A DNA stretch of 64,000 bases from Ochotona curzoniae (lineage: Eukaryota > Chordata > Mammalia > Lagomorpha > Ochotonidae), in the NCBI RefSeq assembly GCF_017591425.1, contig NW_024465751.1, positions 7,440,001 through 7,504,000 of the forward strand, read 5' to 3'. This document shows, piece by piece, positions 1 to 10,329 of this stretch; within the stretch, counting starts at the first letter, position 1, and each line of letters starts with the position of its first letter. The notes beneath the pieces were generated by a model. The model saw only the letters and a program-made list of their open reading frames with translations. It searched no databases and was not told the origin of the DNA. Made by a program: the position numbers and the translations under genes.

Positions 1-99
1 AGTATGAAACAACAACCATGTCTTAGGATGCTAATCCCACTCATACCGAGATTGCAGTGTTTGTACTCAGGGTATTAGTTATCTCAGATTAAGAAAATA

Positions 100-669
100 T
101 ATGATATTTGGGAATTGGATTATTCCACTAAGCATGATGCTTTTCAATTGGATCCATTTTATTGTGGCAGATAAGACTGTACTCTTTCTGGCTGAGTAGT
201 GTCCCACAATACTCAGTGTATATATGTATGTATATGTGTATGTTTTTATATATGTATATTTATTTGTGGTACATATCTCACATGCGTCATATTTTTTTTA
301 TTCCATCATCAATTGATAGTCAGATGGGTTGATTTCATGAATGTACAGCTAACTTTTTCATATGCTGATTTCATTTCACTTGGATAGAAGCCCGAGAGCA
401 GGATGGCTGGATCAGATGGGAGATCTATGCTCACTTTCTTATGAATCTCCGTATGATCGTCCATTACAATTTCACTCATTTACATTCCCACCCACAGTGG
501 ATTAGAGTAGCCCTTTCCCACATCCTCACCAACATCTATTGTTTTCTGACGTCTGTGTGGTAGTCTTCATGATTGGGGTTAGAAGGAATCTCATTGTGCT
601 TTTTATTTGCATTTTCCTGATAGCTAGAGAAGTTAATCATTTTTCATATACTATTTCTTTATGAAAGAA
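100..669 (-). mobile_element. L1 LINE fragment, 3' end of ORF2/3' UTR, antisense
   Basis: Read on the minus strand this is the 3' part of an old L1. The plus strand shows typical antisense landmarks: a 'ggctgagtagtgtccc' stretch near 190, 'ggatggctggatcagatggg' near 401-420, and the 'cctcaccaacatctattg' stretch near 524-541. It is heavily mutated and has no long open frame. A SINE interrupts it at 670, and it resumes after 967. The left boundary is approximate. Confidence 0.75.
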
Positions 670-966
670 GCTTTTTGTTGCTGTGGTTAGAAGGGCAAAT
701 ACACAGAAAGAAAAATCTTCTGTCCACTGGTTCACTCCCCATATGGCCACAATGGCCAGAACTGAGTTGATTCGAAACCAGGAGCCTCTTCCAGGTCCCC
801 CATGTGGATACAGGGCCCCAAGGCTTTGGGCCATCCTCTATGACTTTCTCAGGCCACAAGCAGAGAGCCGGATGGAAAGCGGAGCATCCAGAACATGAAC
901 TGGCACCATATGGGACCTATGTCCTTCAAGTGGGAGGATAACCATTTGAGCCATTGTGCCAGGGCC
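670..966 (-). mobile_element. CSINE-type tRNA-derived SINE, minus strand
   Basis: The plus strand carries the reversed SINE: a degraded A-rich tail (T-rich here), a 'tcttctgtccactggttcactcccc' equivalent near 716-741, 'aggctttgggcca' near 820-832, the 'ccatatggga' segment near 906-915, and the head end 'gccagggcc' at 958-966. It is moderately diverged. It lies inside the antisense L1, so it is younger than that L1. Confidence 0.85.
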
Positions 967-1340
967 AACAGTTTTTTATGTGGCATAGAAAATTCTTAGC
1001 TTACTATATTTGCATTTATTTAGTTTTGCTTTAACTGCTTGTGTTTTGGGAGTCATTTCCAAGAAGTCGTTGCCTACAACTAAGTCTTGCAGGGTGTTCC
1101 CAATGTTTTGTACTAGTAATTTGATGGTATCAATTCATGCATCTAGATTCTTGATGCATTCAGAGTGGATTTTGGTGTAAGGTATAAAGCAGGAGACTTG
1201 TTACCTACTTGTGCACATAAAGATGCAATTCTCCCAGCTCATTTCTTGAAGAGACTGATCTTGTTCCTTGGACTGATTTTAGTTGCTCTGAAAAAAATAA
1301 GTTGGACACAGATGCATGCGTTCATTTCTGAGATTTCTAT
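967..1340 (-). mobile_element. L1 LINE fragment (ORF2 3' part), antisense, continuation
   Basis: This continues the L1 broken by the SINE at 670-966. Antisense ORF2 landmarks include the segment near 1020-1110 ('cttgtgttttgggagtcatt' onward), the 'gagtggattttggtgtaagg' block near 1162-1181 and the block near 1236-1290. It is not coding. Colinearity with L1 stops around 1340. Confidence 0.75.
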
Positions 1341-1529
1341 GTTCATATCATCTGCAAACCAGAACTTCTTCCTTTCCCATGTGTATCCCTTTTTATCTAA
1401 CGTCTCTGGCTAAAACTCCCAGGACTACATTGCATAGCAATGATAAGAGTGGACATCCAGAACTGGATGTTAGTGATAATGTCTTCAAGTTTTCCCCATT
1501 CAATGTGGTACTGGCATCAGATATACACG
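1341..1529 (-). mobile_element. L1 ORF2 fragment, antisense, out of order
   Basis: This antisense L1 segment (landmarks 'catctgcaaacca' near 1349-1361 and 'tccccattcaatgtggtact' near 1493-1512) belongs further 5' in ORF2 than the segment at 2026-2156, yet it comes first here. The L1 here is therefore either rearranged or made of two insertions. Open frames at 1316-1774 and 1440-1769 overlap this debris and show no protein similarity that I recognise. Confidence 0.6.
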
Positions 1530-2025
1530 CTTTGGTCTACATGCTTTGTAGGAGAATGGGCAACAGAGGTGTCCTCCTTTGCCATCCTGCCCTGCCGGAA
1601 TTCTTTCCACAATATGGCTCCTATCCAGACCCAGAGTCAATGTGGGCCACAGGATACCAAGCCAGGCCACATCACCAGGGACCCTGGCCATACTGCTTGC
1701 TCCTATCTTATTCTCTGCAACTATCATGGTCCCCGGTCGCTGATGTGGTATCTCTTGAGACGGTGGTGAGCTGAGGCTCACTGCTGGTTGCTGGCTGCCT
1801 TACACAGCTGACTGCAAGCAGTGTTTCCATCTTCTGTCCTCCTGTTCCAGAGAGCTTCCACTACTTTCTCTCATTTGTTCACTGAAACTTTTCTGTCAAT
1901 CAGACTTTTGGAAACACAGTCCTTGCTTGAACATTCCAGAAGAACCCCTGTTTGTTGGTTATCCCTTACTCATCCATCTTGGCACTCCACTATGCTGTCT
2001 TCATTGTGATAGCTTTCTGGAATGC
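1530..2025. other. Unclassified ~500-bp block inside L1 debris
   Basis: This stretch has a more balanced base composition than its AT-rich surroundings. It does not match the L1 order I expect on either side, nor the local SINE. It could be an L1 subfamily segment I do not recognise, an LTR fragment, or unrelated inserted DNA. No gene signal is visible. Confidence 0.3.
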
Positions 2026-2156
2026 TTTGGGATCAGGTACCACAATGCCTCCAGTTAGATGCTTCTTGCACAAGATCATTTTGGCTATCTAGGTCTTTTG
2101 TGATTTTATAAGAATCTTCAGAGTTTTTTCTATAGTAGGATGCTTCAATCCCTTTT
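2026..2156 (-). mobile_element. L1 ORF2 fragment, antisense
   Basis: Antisense L1 landmarks are the 'ggatcaggtaccacaatgcc' block near 2029-2048 and 'atcattttggctatctaggt' near 2075-2094. In a normal L1 this would follow directly after the segment ending near 1340. It is interrupted at 2157 by a young L1 insertion. Confidence 0.65.
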
Positions 2157-2185
2157 AAAAATCAAAACCAGTGTTCACTTCAACA
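2157..2185. repeat. Target-site duplication, left copy (29 bp)
   Basis: These 29 bases are identical to 2971-2999. The two copies bracket the 785-bp L1 3'-end insertion, as expected for target-primed reverse transcription. The length is at the long end for L1 target duplications. Confidence 0.85.
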
Positions 2186-2337
2186 ACCAGAAACCTGAGT
2201 GGTCTTCAGAAACAGAAGAACAGTAAACTTCCTTCAGGACTAGGGAGAGGAGCTATCTCTGGTTCTTACTTAGCTCCAACTTCGGGTCCCCACCCTCTCT
2301 GCAATGACTATGAGGGACGCTCCAGAGCCCCCTCCCC

Positions 2338-2387
<50 letters not shown>

Positions 2388-2970
2388 AATTGGAATGGAT
2401 AGGCAGAGAACAACAAGGAAGGCTTGGTCAGCATGGACTCACACACACCTTACTAGGTAGGACACGGGGATTAAGTACTCCTCACCAAGGTATGGAAGAT
2501 TTCTCTGCACACCCTTCCTAAAACTGTTTCGCACCTCAATTGTTGAAATGTCATTGAAATAGTCACAGGAAGTTGTTAAGACCATGCATCCAATTTTGAC
2601 AAATTGGTTGCTCAATACTTTGTCAATTTGTCCCTTAACGTTATATATTGTTGCTGATGTTATGTTGGGGCTTTTAATTGACCAGGATTCTACTCTGTTG
2701 GCTCTGCCTTCGGACCGGGGAGGGTCTCCCCAAGAAGCCGCTGAACTTGACCGGACAATGAGATGCTGGACTCTGTGCTTGGTGTATGCTTGCAATGAAG
2801 GAATCTCAACTAAACCTGAACTGTGGTTGCGCAATGGGGGTGGGGGGAGCCCACCTGGGGGGAGGAGTGGGAGAGAAGTGGGGGGAATCCCAGTGCCTAT
2901 ACAGAACTGTGTCACATAATACAATGTAATTAAAAATATATATAATAAAAAATAATAATTAATAGCCTGA
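2186..2970 (+). mobile_element. 5'-truncated L1 insertion ending in G-rich 3' UTR
   Basis: The insertion is bracketed by a perfect 29-bp repeat. Its right half (about 2600-2935) is an L1 3' UTR: it aligns by eye with 57790-57980 ('atattgttgctgatgtt', 'ccccaagaagccg', 'gatgctggact'). It then continues into a run of G tracts (2836-2885), 'aatacaatgtaat' and an A-rich tail with AATAAA-like motifs near 2940-2955. The left 380 bp, which contain an (AC)22 run, do not match the L1 copy at 57 kb. They may be subfamily sequence, an inverted 5' end or co-mobilised DNA. The frames at 2439-2924 (minus) and 2584-2919 (plus) are UTR shadows. Confidence 0.8.
2339..2382. repeat. (AC)22 microsatellite
   Basis: Uninterrupted AC dinucleotide run inside the L1 insertion, likely length-polymorphic. 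Confidence 0.98.
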
Positions 2971-2999
2971 AAAAATCAAAACCAGTGTTCACTTCAACA
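2971..2999. repeat. Target-site duplication, right copy (29 bp)
   Basis: Perfect copy of 2157-2185, directly after the A-rich tail of the L1 insertion. Confidence 0.85.
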
Positions 3000-3904
3000 T
3001 CTGTTTCTATTTTTAAAATTGGCTTGCAATTGATTTATTTTTCATTCATAAACTTTGTTGGAGGCTTTGTTTTCATTGTACCCAATCCAGTGCAGAGCAA
3101 AGCAACAACAGATTGCTAATATATTTTCCAGTTGATCGATAAAATTATATTAATGTAAAAAAAACTTTTAATTTTTTTGCAATAATACGTTTTTAGATCC
3201 AAAAAATTATTATGTCATACTCAATAGATTGCACTTTGAATTTAGCTCAACTCTGGAGGAAAAAATTCTGGCAGTCCTGAAGATCTTCAGTTAAATTGTT
3301 TTTCATTTCAACTGCTGTGGATAATATTTTCTTTCTTACTCTCATTAGCGCTCCTCCTTTTTCTGCTTCCTTGTTCTTTTACGCTGCTTTCTGCAAGGGC
3401 ACAGCTTAATTTGCTTTTGTGTTCCCAGTATTTTGGATATTTACATGTCCTATTTTGTAATTACACATATAAATTCGCAAATTTTTCCGAAACACCTCTT
3501 AAGTTTCATTTCTCTAATTATCAGTCGCAAACGAAATGGAATAATTTGTTTCCAACTGTGGCTAATGATCTCCTTTAAATGGTATCTGCTATTAGCTTTC
3601 ATTACTCTTCACATGTAACATTTAATAAAGATCTGGTTTTTAATTTCAAATCACATAACTAGGAAATTATTTAATTTAAATAGAAATTAATAGAGAATCC
3701 ATTCTCTTAATACAGCAAAATACATATTAAATTAAAAATGAATACCCAAGCTATAGGCAACTGTTGCCTTGTACCTCGGATACCCCAAGGCATGTTACAC
3801 TGCTGGGAGAAAAGCAGCCAATAGGGGACAAACATTCTGTGCTTAATTAATACCAACTTTGTGTTAACAATACCAATGTGCCAGCATAACTGTCTATTAA
3901 ATTT
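3000..3904. other. AT-rich sequence without a recognisable feature
   Basis: The first ~100 bases may continue the interrupted antisense L1, but I cannot recognise it. The rest is AT-rich with short A and T runs. The small frames at 3433-3618 and 3707-3949 show no domain, signal or splice context. Confidence 0.5.
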
Positions 3905-4950
3905 TAAAAAAAATCGGGGGATGCCATGTGCACACCCTACCGAGGCCACGAGCAGGTGGGTTGGAGACGTGCCTTGTTAGCAGCTGGGCAACTGGGAATA
4001 ACTCAGAATGGAGGTCGGTGAGGGCTTGCACAGACTGGACCACTGTATCCACAGCTAGTGAGGGAACTGAAACAGGGCGTATCCGAAGGTGCAGTCCAGA
4101 GGGTCTCCCTGGGTCAATCAAAAGTACACATCCGTGTGCCCAAAAGCCCGGGCTGGAGGTATGTCCAGAAGAGGTTTTTATTGAACCACACAGACTAGGC
4201 ATCAGCACCCACCAATGACTATCAGGACTGAGGTCAGACCACATTGGACTAGGCCATAGCACCCATTGTCATACATGAGGACCAGATAGTACATGGTACC
4301 AGATCCTTGGAGATGCCCCTGCTAGGATGCAGTACCTGCTGGTGCACGCGAGAGTCAGTGCTGGGACTGAACTAGGCTATGGTGGGCCTCAGAACCCACC
4401 AGCTACAGTTGGAACTGGGGAGCAGTCCAGGCCAGGCAAAGATACAGCAATCACCAGCAAGTGTCCTGACTGGGGGTTGTCTGGACTGGGCTAAGGAACA
4501 ACACCTGCAGGCACATGGATGAAGACCAGGGATGGAGACAAGTATAGTAGGAGTTTGTAGGGGTTGACTCAACTAGGTTGCAACACCCATTTGTGCACAC
4601 AAGAACTGTGGCTAGCAGCAAGCTGGGCCAGGCTAGCCCAAAGCACCCATTATAATGCACAAACTTAGGGCTGAAGATGGGTCAGGTAAGGGATCTTTTG
4701 GGCCAACCTAACCAGGCCACAGCAACTGCCAGCATATCTGAGAGCCAGGCTTGGGGTGGGCTGGCTCCGCTAGGCTATAGCACCCACCACACACAGGAGG
4801 GAAAACTGAAACCTTTTCTCATCCCTCCCCACCCTCATTCAATCCACTCCACTGTATCAAAACCAGATGTCCTCATGGGTCTGTCACCCCCTCACCTCTG
4901 TAAAAAATTAAAATTCAAAAAGTCAAAAAATAAGACTAATAAATAAAGAT
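3905..4950 (+). repeat. Degenerate tandem-repeat element, shorter copy
   Basis: About 1 kb of GC-richer DNA is built from diverged units of roughly 50-80 bp. Each unit centres on a phrase like 'gctacaacacccacca' followed by an 'agaaccaggg'-like phrase. Examples lie near 4205, 4255, 4390, 4450, 4505, 4580, 4645, 4730 and 4780. The element ends in a pyrimidine-rich stretch and an A-rich tail (4900-4950) containing AATAAA at 4940-4945. The same units make up most of 49.9-52.25 kb in the same orientation. Reading frames through it are not conserved between units, so I take it as non-coding. Confidence 0.7.
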
Positions 4951-5014
4951 ATTAGTCAATATGTCAATTTCTCCATCACCTGCTACCCTACAGCACATGC
5001 TTCACCATGTTTAT

Positions 5015-5026
5015 AAGAGTAATTTG
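5015..5026. repeat. SINE target-site duplication, left (12 bp)
   Basis: 'aagagtaatttg' here is repeated exactly at 5354-5365 across the SINE. Confidence 0.85.
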
Positions 5027-5353
5027 AGGGGCTCTGAATGCTAGTCTAAAGGCTAAATCCTCTCCTTGCATGCACCAGGATCCCATATGGGCGCCAGTTC
5101 ATGTCACAGCCACTCTACTTGCCATCCAATTCCCTGCTGGTGGCCCAGGAAAGCAGTTAAGAATGGCCCCAAACCTTCGGACCCTGCACCACATGGGAGA
5201 TCTGGATTGGACTGGAAACTCCTGGATCTGGATCAGCTCATCTCAGGGTAGTGTGGCCATGCGGGGAGTGAATCAGCGGACAGAGATCTTACTCTCTGTC
5301 TCTCCTTTCTCTGTAAATCTGCCTTTCCATGAAAATTAAATATTTTTTTTAAA
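5027..5353 (+). mobile_element. CSINE-type SINE, plus strand, with 12-bp TSD
   Basis: Full-length copy. The tRNA-like head has a worn A-box region near 5045-5065, followed by 'ggatcccatatgggcgcc' at 5079-5096. The body carries 'ggcccaggaaagcag' near 5143 and 'ggagtgaatcagcgg' near 5265. The tail ends in 'gcctttccatgaaaattaaa'. A 12-bp direct repeat flanks it. Confidence 0.92.
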
Positions 5354-5365
5354 AAGAGTAATTTG
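5354..5365. repeat. SINE target-site duplication, right (12 bp)
   Basis: Exact copy of 5015-5026. Confidence 0.85.
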
Positions 5366-5693
5366 TATTATAAATTGTTATTAATATTATAATTTTATGT
5401 ATTGTTAGCTATCTTGTGCTTGCAAATAATTCAAATTATAAGATTAATGTCTCTATTTCCTTGGCTCACAAGACATATTTTTATAAAGATAAATGAAGCT
5501 TCTTTATAGTGACCAAAGTTAATTTTTATCCTGAAGCGAGTGTTTGTCTTGCCTCAATGCATACAGTTTCTCAGAAGTTCTATTAGTCCGCTGTGTGTGT
5601 CTCAGTATGGTTTTTATTCTCACTTCCCTAGTTATTGTAAATGGAAAACATCTTTTCACTTGTTAATCGGCCATTAAGGTTTTGTTTCTTGAT

Positions 5694-6031
5694 TTTTTAA
5701 AGATTAATTGTTGATTTCAAAGGCAAAGTTCAGAGACAAGAAGAGAGACACAAAGAGAATGGAGGGGAGAGAAAAAGAGAGAAATCTGTTTGCTGCTTAC
5801 TCCCCCTAACAGCTGCAATGGTTGGAGCTGGGCTGGTTGGAAGCCAGGAAGCAGTCGCTTTTCTGGTCTCCTACAGGGTCCCAAGGACTTGTGCTGTCTA
5901 CTGTTGTCCTCTCAGGTCATTAGCGAGGAATTGGATCAGAAGTGGAACAGCCAGGAATCTAATTGGCCCCCATGTGGGATGCCACTGAAACAGGCAGAGG
6001 CTTAACCTACTATGCCACATGGTTGGCTGTT
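5694..6031 (-). mobile_element. Older CSINE-type SINE, minus strand
   Basis: The reversed tail is 'tttttaaagattaattg' with a GA-rich linker (5740-5785). The body reads 'gggtcccaaggacttgtgct' near 5876 and 'cccccatgtgggatgccact' near 5967-5986. The head is at 5995-6031. It is more diverged than the 27.5 kb copy. Confidence 0.85.
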
Positions 6032-6345
6032 AGTCATATATTAACAAGTAAAACAAGAAACAAAATTACATATGTATGTATGTTATTTTATAGAGGTATA
6101 TTTTATTCATATACTTGTAATTACTTCATTCATAGAATGTGAGCAGATTCCATGTATTCTACATTATAATTTCAGAAGCATGGTGGTATGTCCTTGTATG
6201 TGTCAATTTCTGCAAAATTATTCCATTTATTTAACATTTACATATTGATGCCTCATAATGAATTTTATAGAACTTTGTCATTAAGTTAGTTAGCAATACC
6301 CTGGCCTCAATTTTGACCAGATATTTGGAGTACTTTAGGATAATT

Positions 6346-7035
6346 TTTTTTTCATTAATCTGAGATATCATTACGTGTTGGAACACCCACTAGACAGTCT
6401 CAGATGCTAGTCCTCAAAGGTTGGCATCTTTGGTTTGGTCCATCCGTCTTTCTCAATGCTTCCGCAAGTCTCCTGATATTCCCCATGTTTTTGATCTAGC
6501 TTGTTTGCTTTGATATTGGCTGTCTCTCCCTCCTTAAGGACATTTAATTTTCTTTGTTTACAGTTTCTGTACTCTTCCTTGACATCATCTGCCTCACCTC
6601 TGCCCGGGTCCACCCCCTCAGTCCTGAGTTTTCTCTCTGTCCCATCCAGAAGCTTCCATAACAGTTCTCGGAAGCTATAGTGGGGTAACATTCAGTTTAT
6701 GCTCCGTAACTTCAGAGTTTGTTTTCCCCTCAACCTTCTCTCTAATACTTTTTCATAAGCTTTAAATAAACTCTCCTCTGTGACCATTCAAATATTTCCG
6801 GAGATATCAAGTATTGTTGTTTGCCAAAGGCAGGTTATACAATTGCCAGGGCTCTTGCTGGATGCTGCTTTCAACTTCCCTCACTGCTGCCAAGCAGATG
6901 CTGTCTAGCTGGCCGACACGTTAGGCAGGCTGACGGCATGAGAGTTCCTTCTTGCTCTATTATTTGTTTCTTCTTTTGTCTATACATTTTAAATGACTGG
7001 GGTTTGCTCAAATTTATCATGCTCAGCTTAGTCTT
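6346..7035 (-). other. Unrecognised minus-strand block with 94-codon frame (possible retropseudogene)
   Basis: The minus strand has an open frame at 6407-6691 (94 codons from ATG) rich in Lys and Glu. Upstream on the same strand (6700-6790) there is further in-phase-looking charged sequence broken by stops. Downstream on the minus strand comes a short A run (T9 on plus, 6346-6354) after the frame ends. That layout would fit an old processed pseudogene or an L1 ORF1-like fragment. I recognise no family motif, there are no clear target duplications, and a chance frame is also possible. Confidence 0.3.
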
Positions 7036-7099
7036 CTCATGAAGCTGTTAGTACCAGGATGGCTAGCAGCCCTGCGCATTCACTTTGACATCTGCCTAT

Positions 7100-7404
7100 C
7101 TTACCACAAAAAACAGAGAGGAGGAGAGACAGAGAGGAAGATCATCCGTCCGATAATTCACTCCCCAAGCAGCTGCACTGGCTGGAGCAGCGCTCATCCG
7201 GAACCAGGAGCCTAGAGCCTCTTCCAGTTCTCCCACATGGGTGCAGGGTCCCAATGATCTGGGATCTCCTCGACTCTTTCCCAGGGCACAAGCGGAGAAT
7301 TGGATGGGAAGCAGGACTGCTGGGATTAGAACCAGCGTCCATATGGGATCCCGGTGTGTTCCAGTTGAGGACTTTAGCTGCTACGCCTCCGCACTGCGCC
7401 CTGG
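7100..7404 (-). mobile_element. CSINE-type SINE, minus strand
   Basis: 'agacagagaggaagatcatc' at 7127-7146 is the reversed 3' part. 'gggattagaaccagcgtcca' at 7321-7340 is the reversed B-box region, followed by 'atatgggatccc'. The head ends near 'gcactgcgccctgg'. The A-rich tail is mostly lost. Confidence 0.9.
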
Positions 7405-7479
7405 AATTTGATTATTCTTTAAAGATTGTATCTGGCTTACTTACTAAGTAATAGTAGGCATTCTCATTTTTGTATCCAC

Positions 7480-7700
7480 TTGCTGTGTGTTTAAAGCCTT
7501 ACTTATTGCAGCATTAAGTTTGAGATTATGTAGGGAAGGAAAAATATACTACTGTAATAATTAGGGAATAAAAGGCAAGGAGGAATAAAGATAAGGAAGA
7601 AGTAGGTGGAGAGGGAGGGGATGACCCCATATGTTTTTAAATAAATCATCAAATGCATGAAATCTATCCATTTTATATAAACAAATAAGATTAATTTTTA
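7480..7700 (+). mobile_element. Old L1 3' UTR tail
   Basis: The purine-rich stretch at 7535-7625, then 'tttttaaataaatcatcaaatgcatgaaatc', resembles the L1 tails at 38280-38420 and 45360-45530. The similarity is by eye and the subfamily is unknown. Confidence 0.45.
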
Positions 7701-10325
7701 AAAATATTCCAAAAGGAGAGAGAAAAATGAATCAAGAAATCCCCCTTAGAAGCTGGCTTCGGACAAATGCTCAGAAGATTTAGAAAGTTAATTACGAAGG
7801 AGTATTCCTTCCATCTCCCTCTAAGAAACATACCCAGTTAGTAAAACAATGAAAGCAAATGTCTGCCATTCTCCACAAAGGACACATGGGGACATGTGGA
7901 GCCAGCAGGCTTCTAGCAGAATAACAAGCCTTTCCTATTTTTATTTTTTAAACTGTTCAGTAACCTCTTGCAAGATATACTGGGCACATTCTAAATAATA
8001 TGAAAAGTTGGGATGATTTTACTGTTCCTACATGGAAGCAGGGTGTGCATAGGCGTCTTGCCGGCTTTGATATCTAACTAAAATGGTCACCCCCAGGTAA
8101 GTCCACCCACACTACCCCATGGCTCCCTGAAGGCAGACCGCAAGTCTGACTTTTCTTTGTCAAGTGTAAGAAAGCAACAGACTCGGTCCACCAGGGCATG
8201 CAAGCTGCTTGTTTACTACAGAAACTGATGAATGTTGATGTTAAAAATATGTGGCAAATCAACACATTTGATGAATAAATAATTTGCTTTTTTTTTTTTT
8301 TTTTGCAGATCAATTATTTCCATCCCTCTGTGTCCCATCTGGCTGGGTACAGACAGCCTCCTCGTCCAGAATTAATCACATTTGACTTGCGTATTGGCAC
8401 TCTACCGCACTGTGATTATAGTGCTTCCATTTGGCAAGGGAGTCACGCCTAGGTTTTTATTACCAAGGATAGCCTCATGCATCGTAAATATACGATAATT
8501 ATATGTTGGAAAAATGGACACAAAAGTTAAAAAATTAATGCAGGAAAAAATCAGAATTCAGGACTAAGTCACTTAGTACTTTTTTTCCTACAAAATCTGC
8601 CCTGGTGCTTGAGTTTTCCAGTCTTCTCCATCTCCTCTTTGTCTTACAATTGTATTTCTGCTTTGGTTGCAGTAAGACATAATACAACACCGCGATTACA
8701 AAATTGGGAAGGAAAGTTCAACACTATTGAGACTAGAAAGTGAGCATGAAATCTAAAATGTACCAATTCTACAGAGGAGTTTGACAGGAAAGAAGCCCAG
8801 TTTTAAATTTCCCATAATCACCCCATGAATAAAGCAAGTAAAATTACAAAATAAAAACAAAAAAACAAGCTTTGTTAAGAACCTAGAATTTTAAGAAAAT
8901 AGGAAGAAAGAAACAATAGGTGCAAGACTGTATGGTAGGAAGAAACAAAGAGAAAGCAAGGTACTGTGCTAACCCCCAAACTGGCAATAGATGTTCACCG
9001 AGTGAAACACATCCATCTGTATGAGCATCAATGCACCCACATGCGGATACACATGATATACAGACCTAAACACAGAAAAGTAAAGTAAGATTTGATAAAC
9101 TGAGCTTTTGTATAAAAAGAAGTTCACACTGAAGAACTGGTGAAATTAAAATAATTCAGCTAGAATTCCAGACCAAGAAGAAAGAAAAACAATTGAAGTC
9201 ATGAGAGAGTTAAATAAAAAAAATCAATAAGGAAGAATTAGATGATGACATATAAAGGAATCTACATTCAGGAAGTTTAGGAAATATATTTCACTTTAAT
9301 ATTCTTAGACTATTTATGAAAATTGAGCATTCCTACTGCTATTTACATTTAAAATATATGATTAATTATAAATATTAGCAACAACACAAATAGTAATTTT
9401 TGCACACAGTGCAATAAAACTGAAGATTAATACTTAGTTGAAAAAAAGTATTTTTCACCTGAAGAGAACCTGCAGTCCACAATTTCTAAATTTTAGCACT
9501 TTATTTAAATTATATGCATTAAACAACTTAGGACAAAGTTGAAAATACAAAATTGTGCAGTTGCTGAAAAACAGTCACTAGAGAAGCCTATCAGAATTTG
9601 GGAACGATAGTTAAAGGTTCATAAGCTGAAAAATGTAAATATTAAATGGCTATTCTAAATGATAAAAATAAATTAATCAGGCATACAACTCAAAAAGCTA
9701 GATATAAAAAAAATTTCACTGATTAAAAAATTCAGCATCTATTGCTTTCAAAAATATTAGATGCTATGTAATATTCCCTTTACGTAATTAACTCCCAAAA
9801 CAATATCTTAACAGGAAACACTGTAAAAGATATCACCTTTCCCAACAGAATCAGAAAAAAGATCAATAATACATAGTTCCCCCAGTTTTCTTGTAGGATA
9901 TTGAAGGCCTTTTCAACCAAAGCAATGAGAAGAAACAGGAAACAATGGGTTTTGTTAACTGTACATCAATCATTCATTCCTAAGTATATGGTTATGAATC
10001 AGCACAACTCTTGTTTCCTCTGCACCCTCTGCCACTCCTGCCTGCTATGATAGGCAAACCCAAGCTAGGTTGACTGCCTTAGCACAGACTCCATTTGGCG
10101 TGGCAGTGGCAAGAAGACAGCAGAACACCAACTTCATTGTGAAGACTGACCTGCTTATCAGGATGTGTGACCTGAGGGATAGCAAATATTTGGATTGACT
10201 AATTTGTTAATTAACCTTTGTGAGTGTGGATAGAGTGGTCACAGTAAGGAATGAAAGGGTGATGTCAGACTTACAGATTTTCACCCCAAAAACTTAGTAC
10301 CAGATGCATTCCAATTGGCTCTCAC
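7701..10325. other. AT-rich sequence, no gene recognised
   Basis: About 2.6 kb of AT-rich DNA. The only notable item is a T17 run at 8288-8304 followed by GCAG. No SINE or L1 is evident, and the longest frames are under 80 codons. Confidence 0.55.
8288..8304. repeat. Poly(T) tract, T17
   Basis: A T17 homopolymer, followed immediately by 'gcag'. It could be a retroposon A-tail on the minus strand or a chance polypyrimidine tract. Confidence 0.95.
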
Positions 10326-10329
10326 GGGA

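Noticed and set aside
1316..1774. 152-codon plus-strand open frame
   Set aside because: It begins in antisense L1 ORF2 debris and runs into the unclassified block; no domain, and overlapping frames exist on both strands.
2171..2521. 116-codon plus frame with a Thr-His repeat
   Set aside because: The repeat is only the translated (AC)22 microsatellite.
2439..2924. 161-codon minus-strand open frame, longest in the window
   Set aside because: Its second half is the complement of an L1 3' UTR whose G-rich tract gives an artificial proline-rich stretch; no protein family is recognisable.
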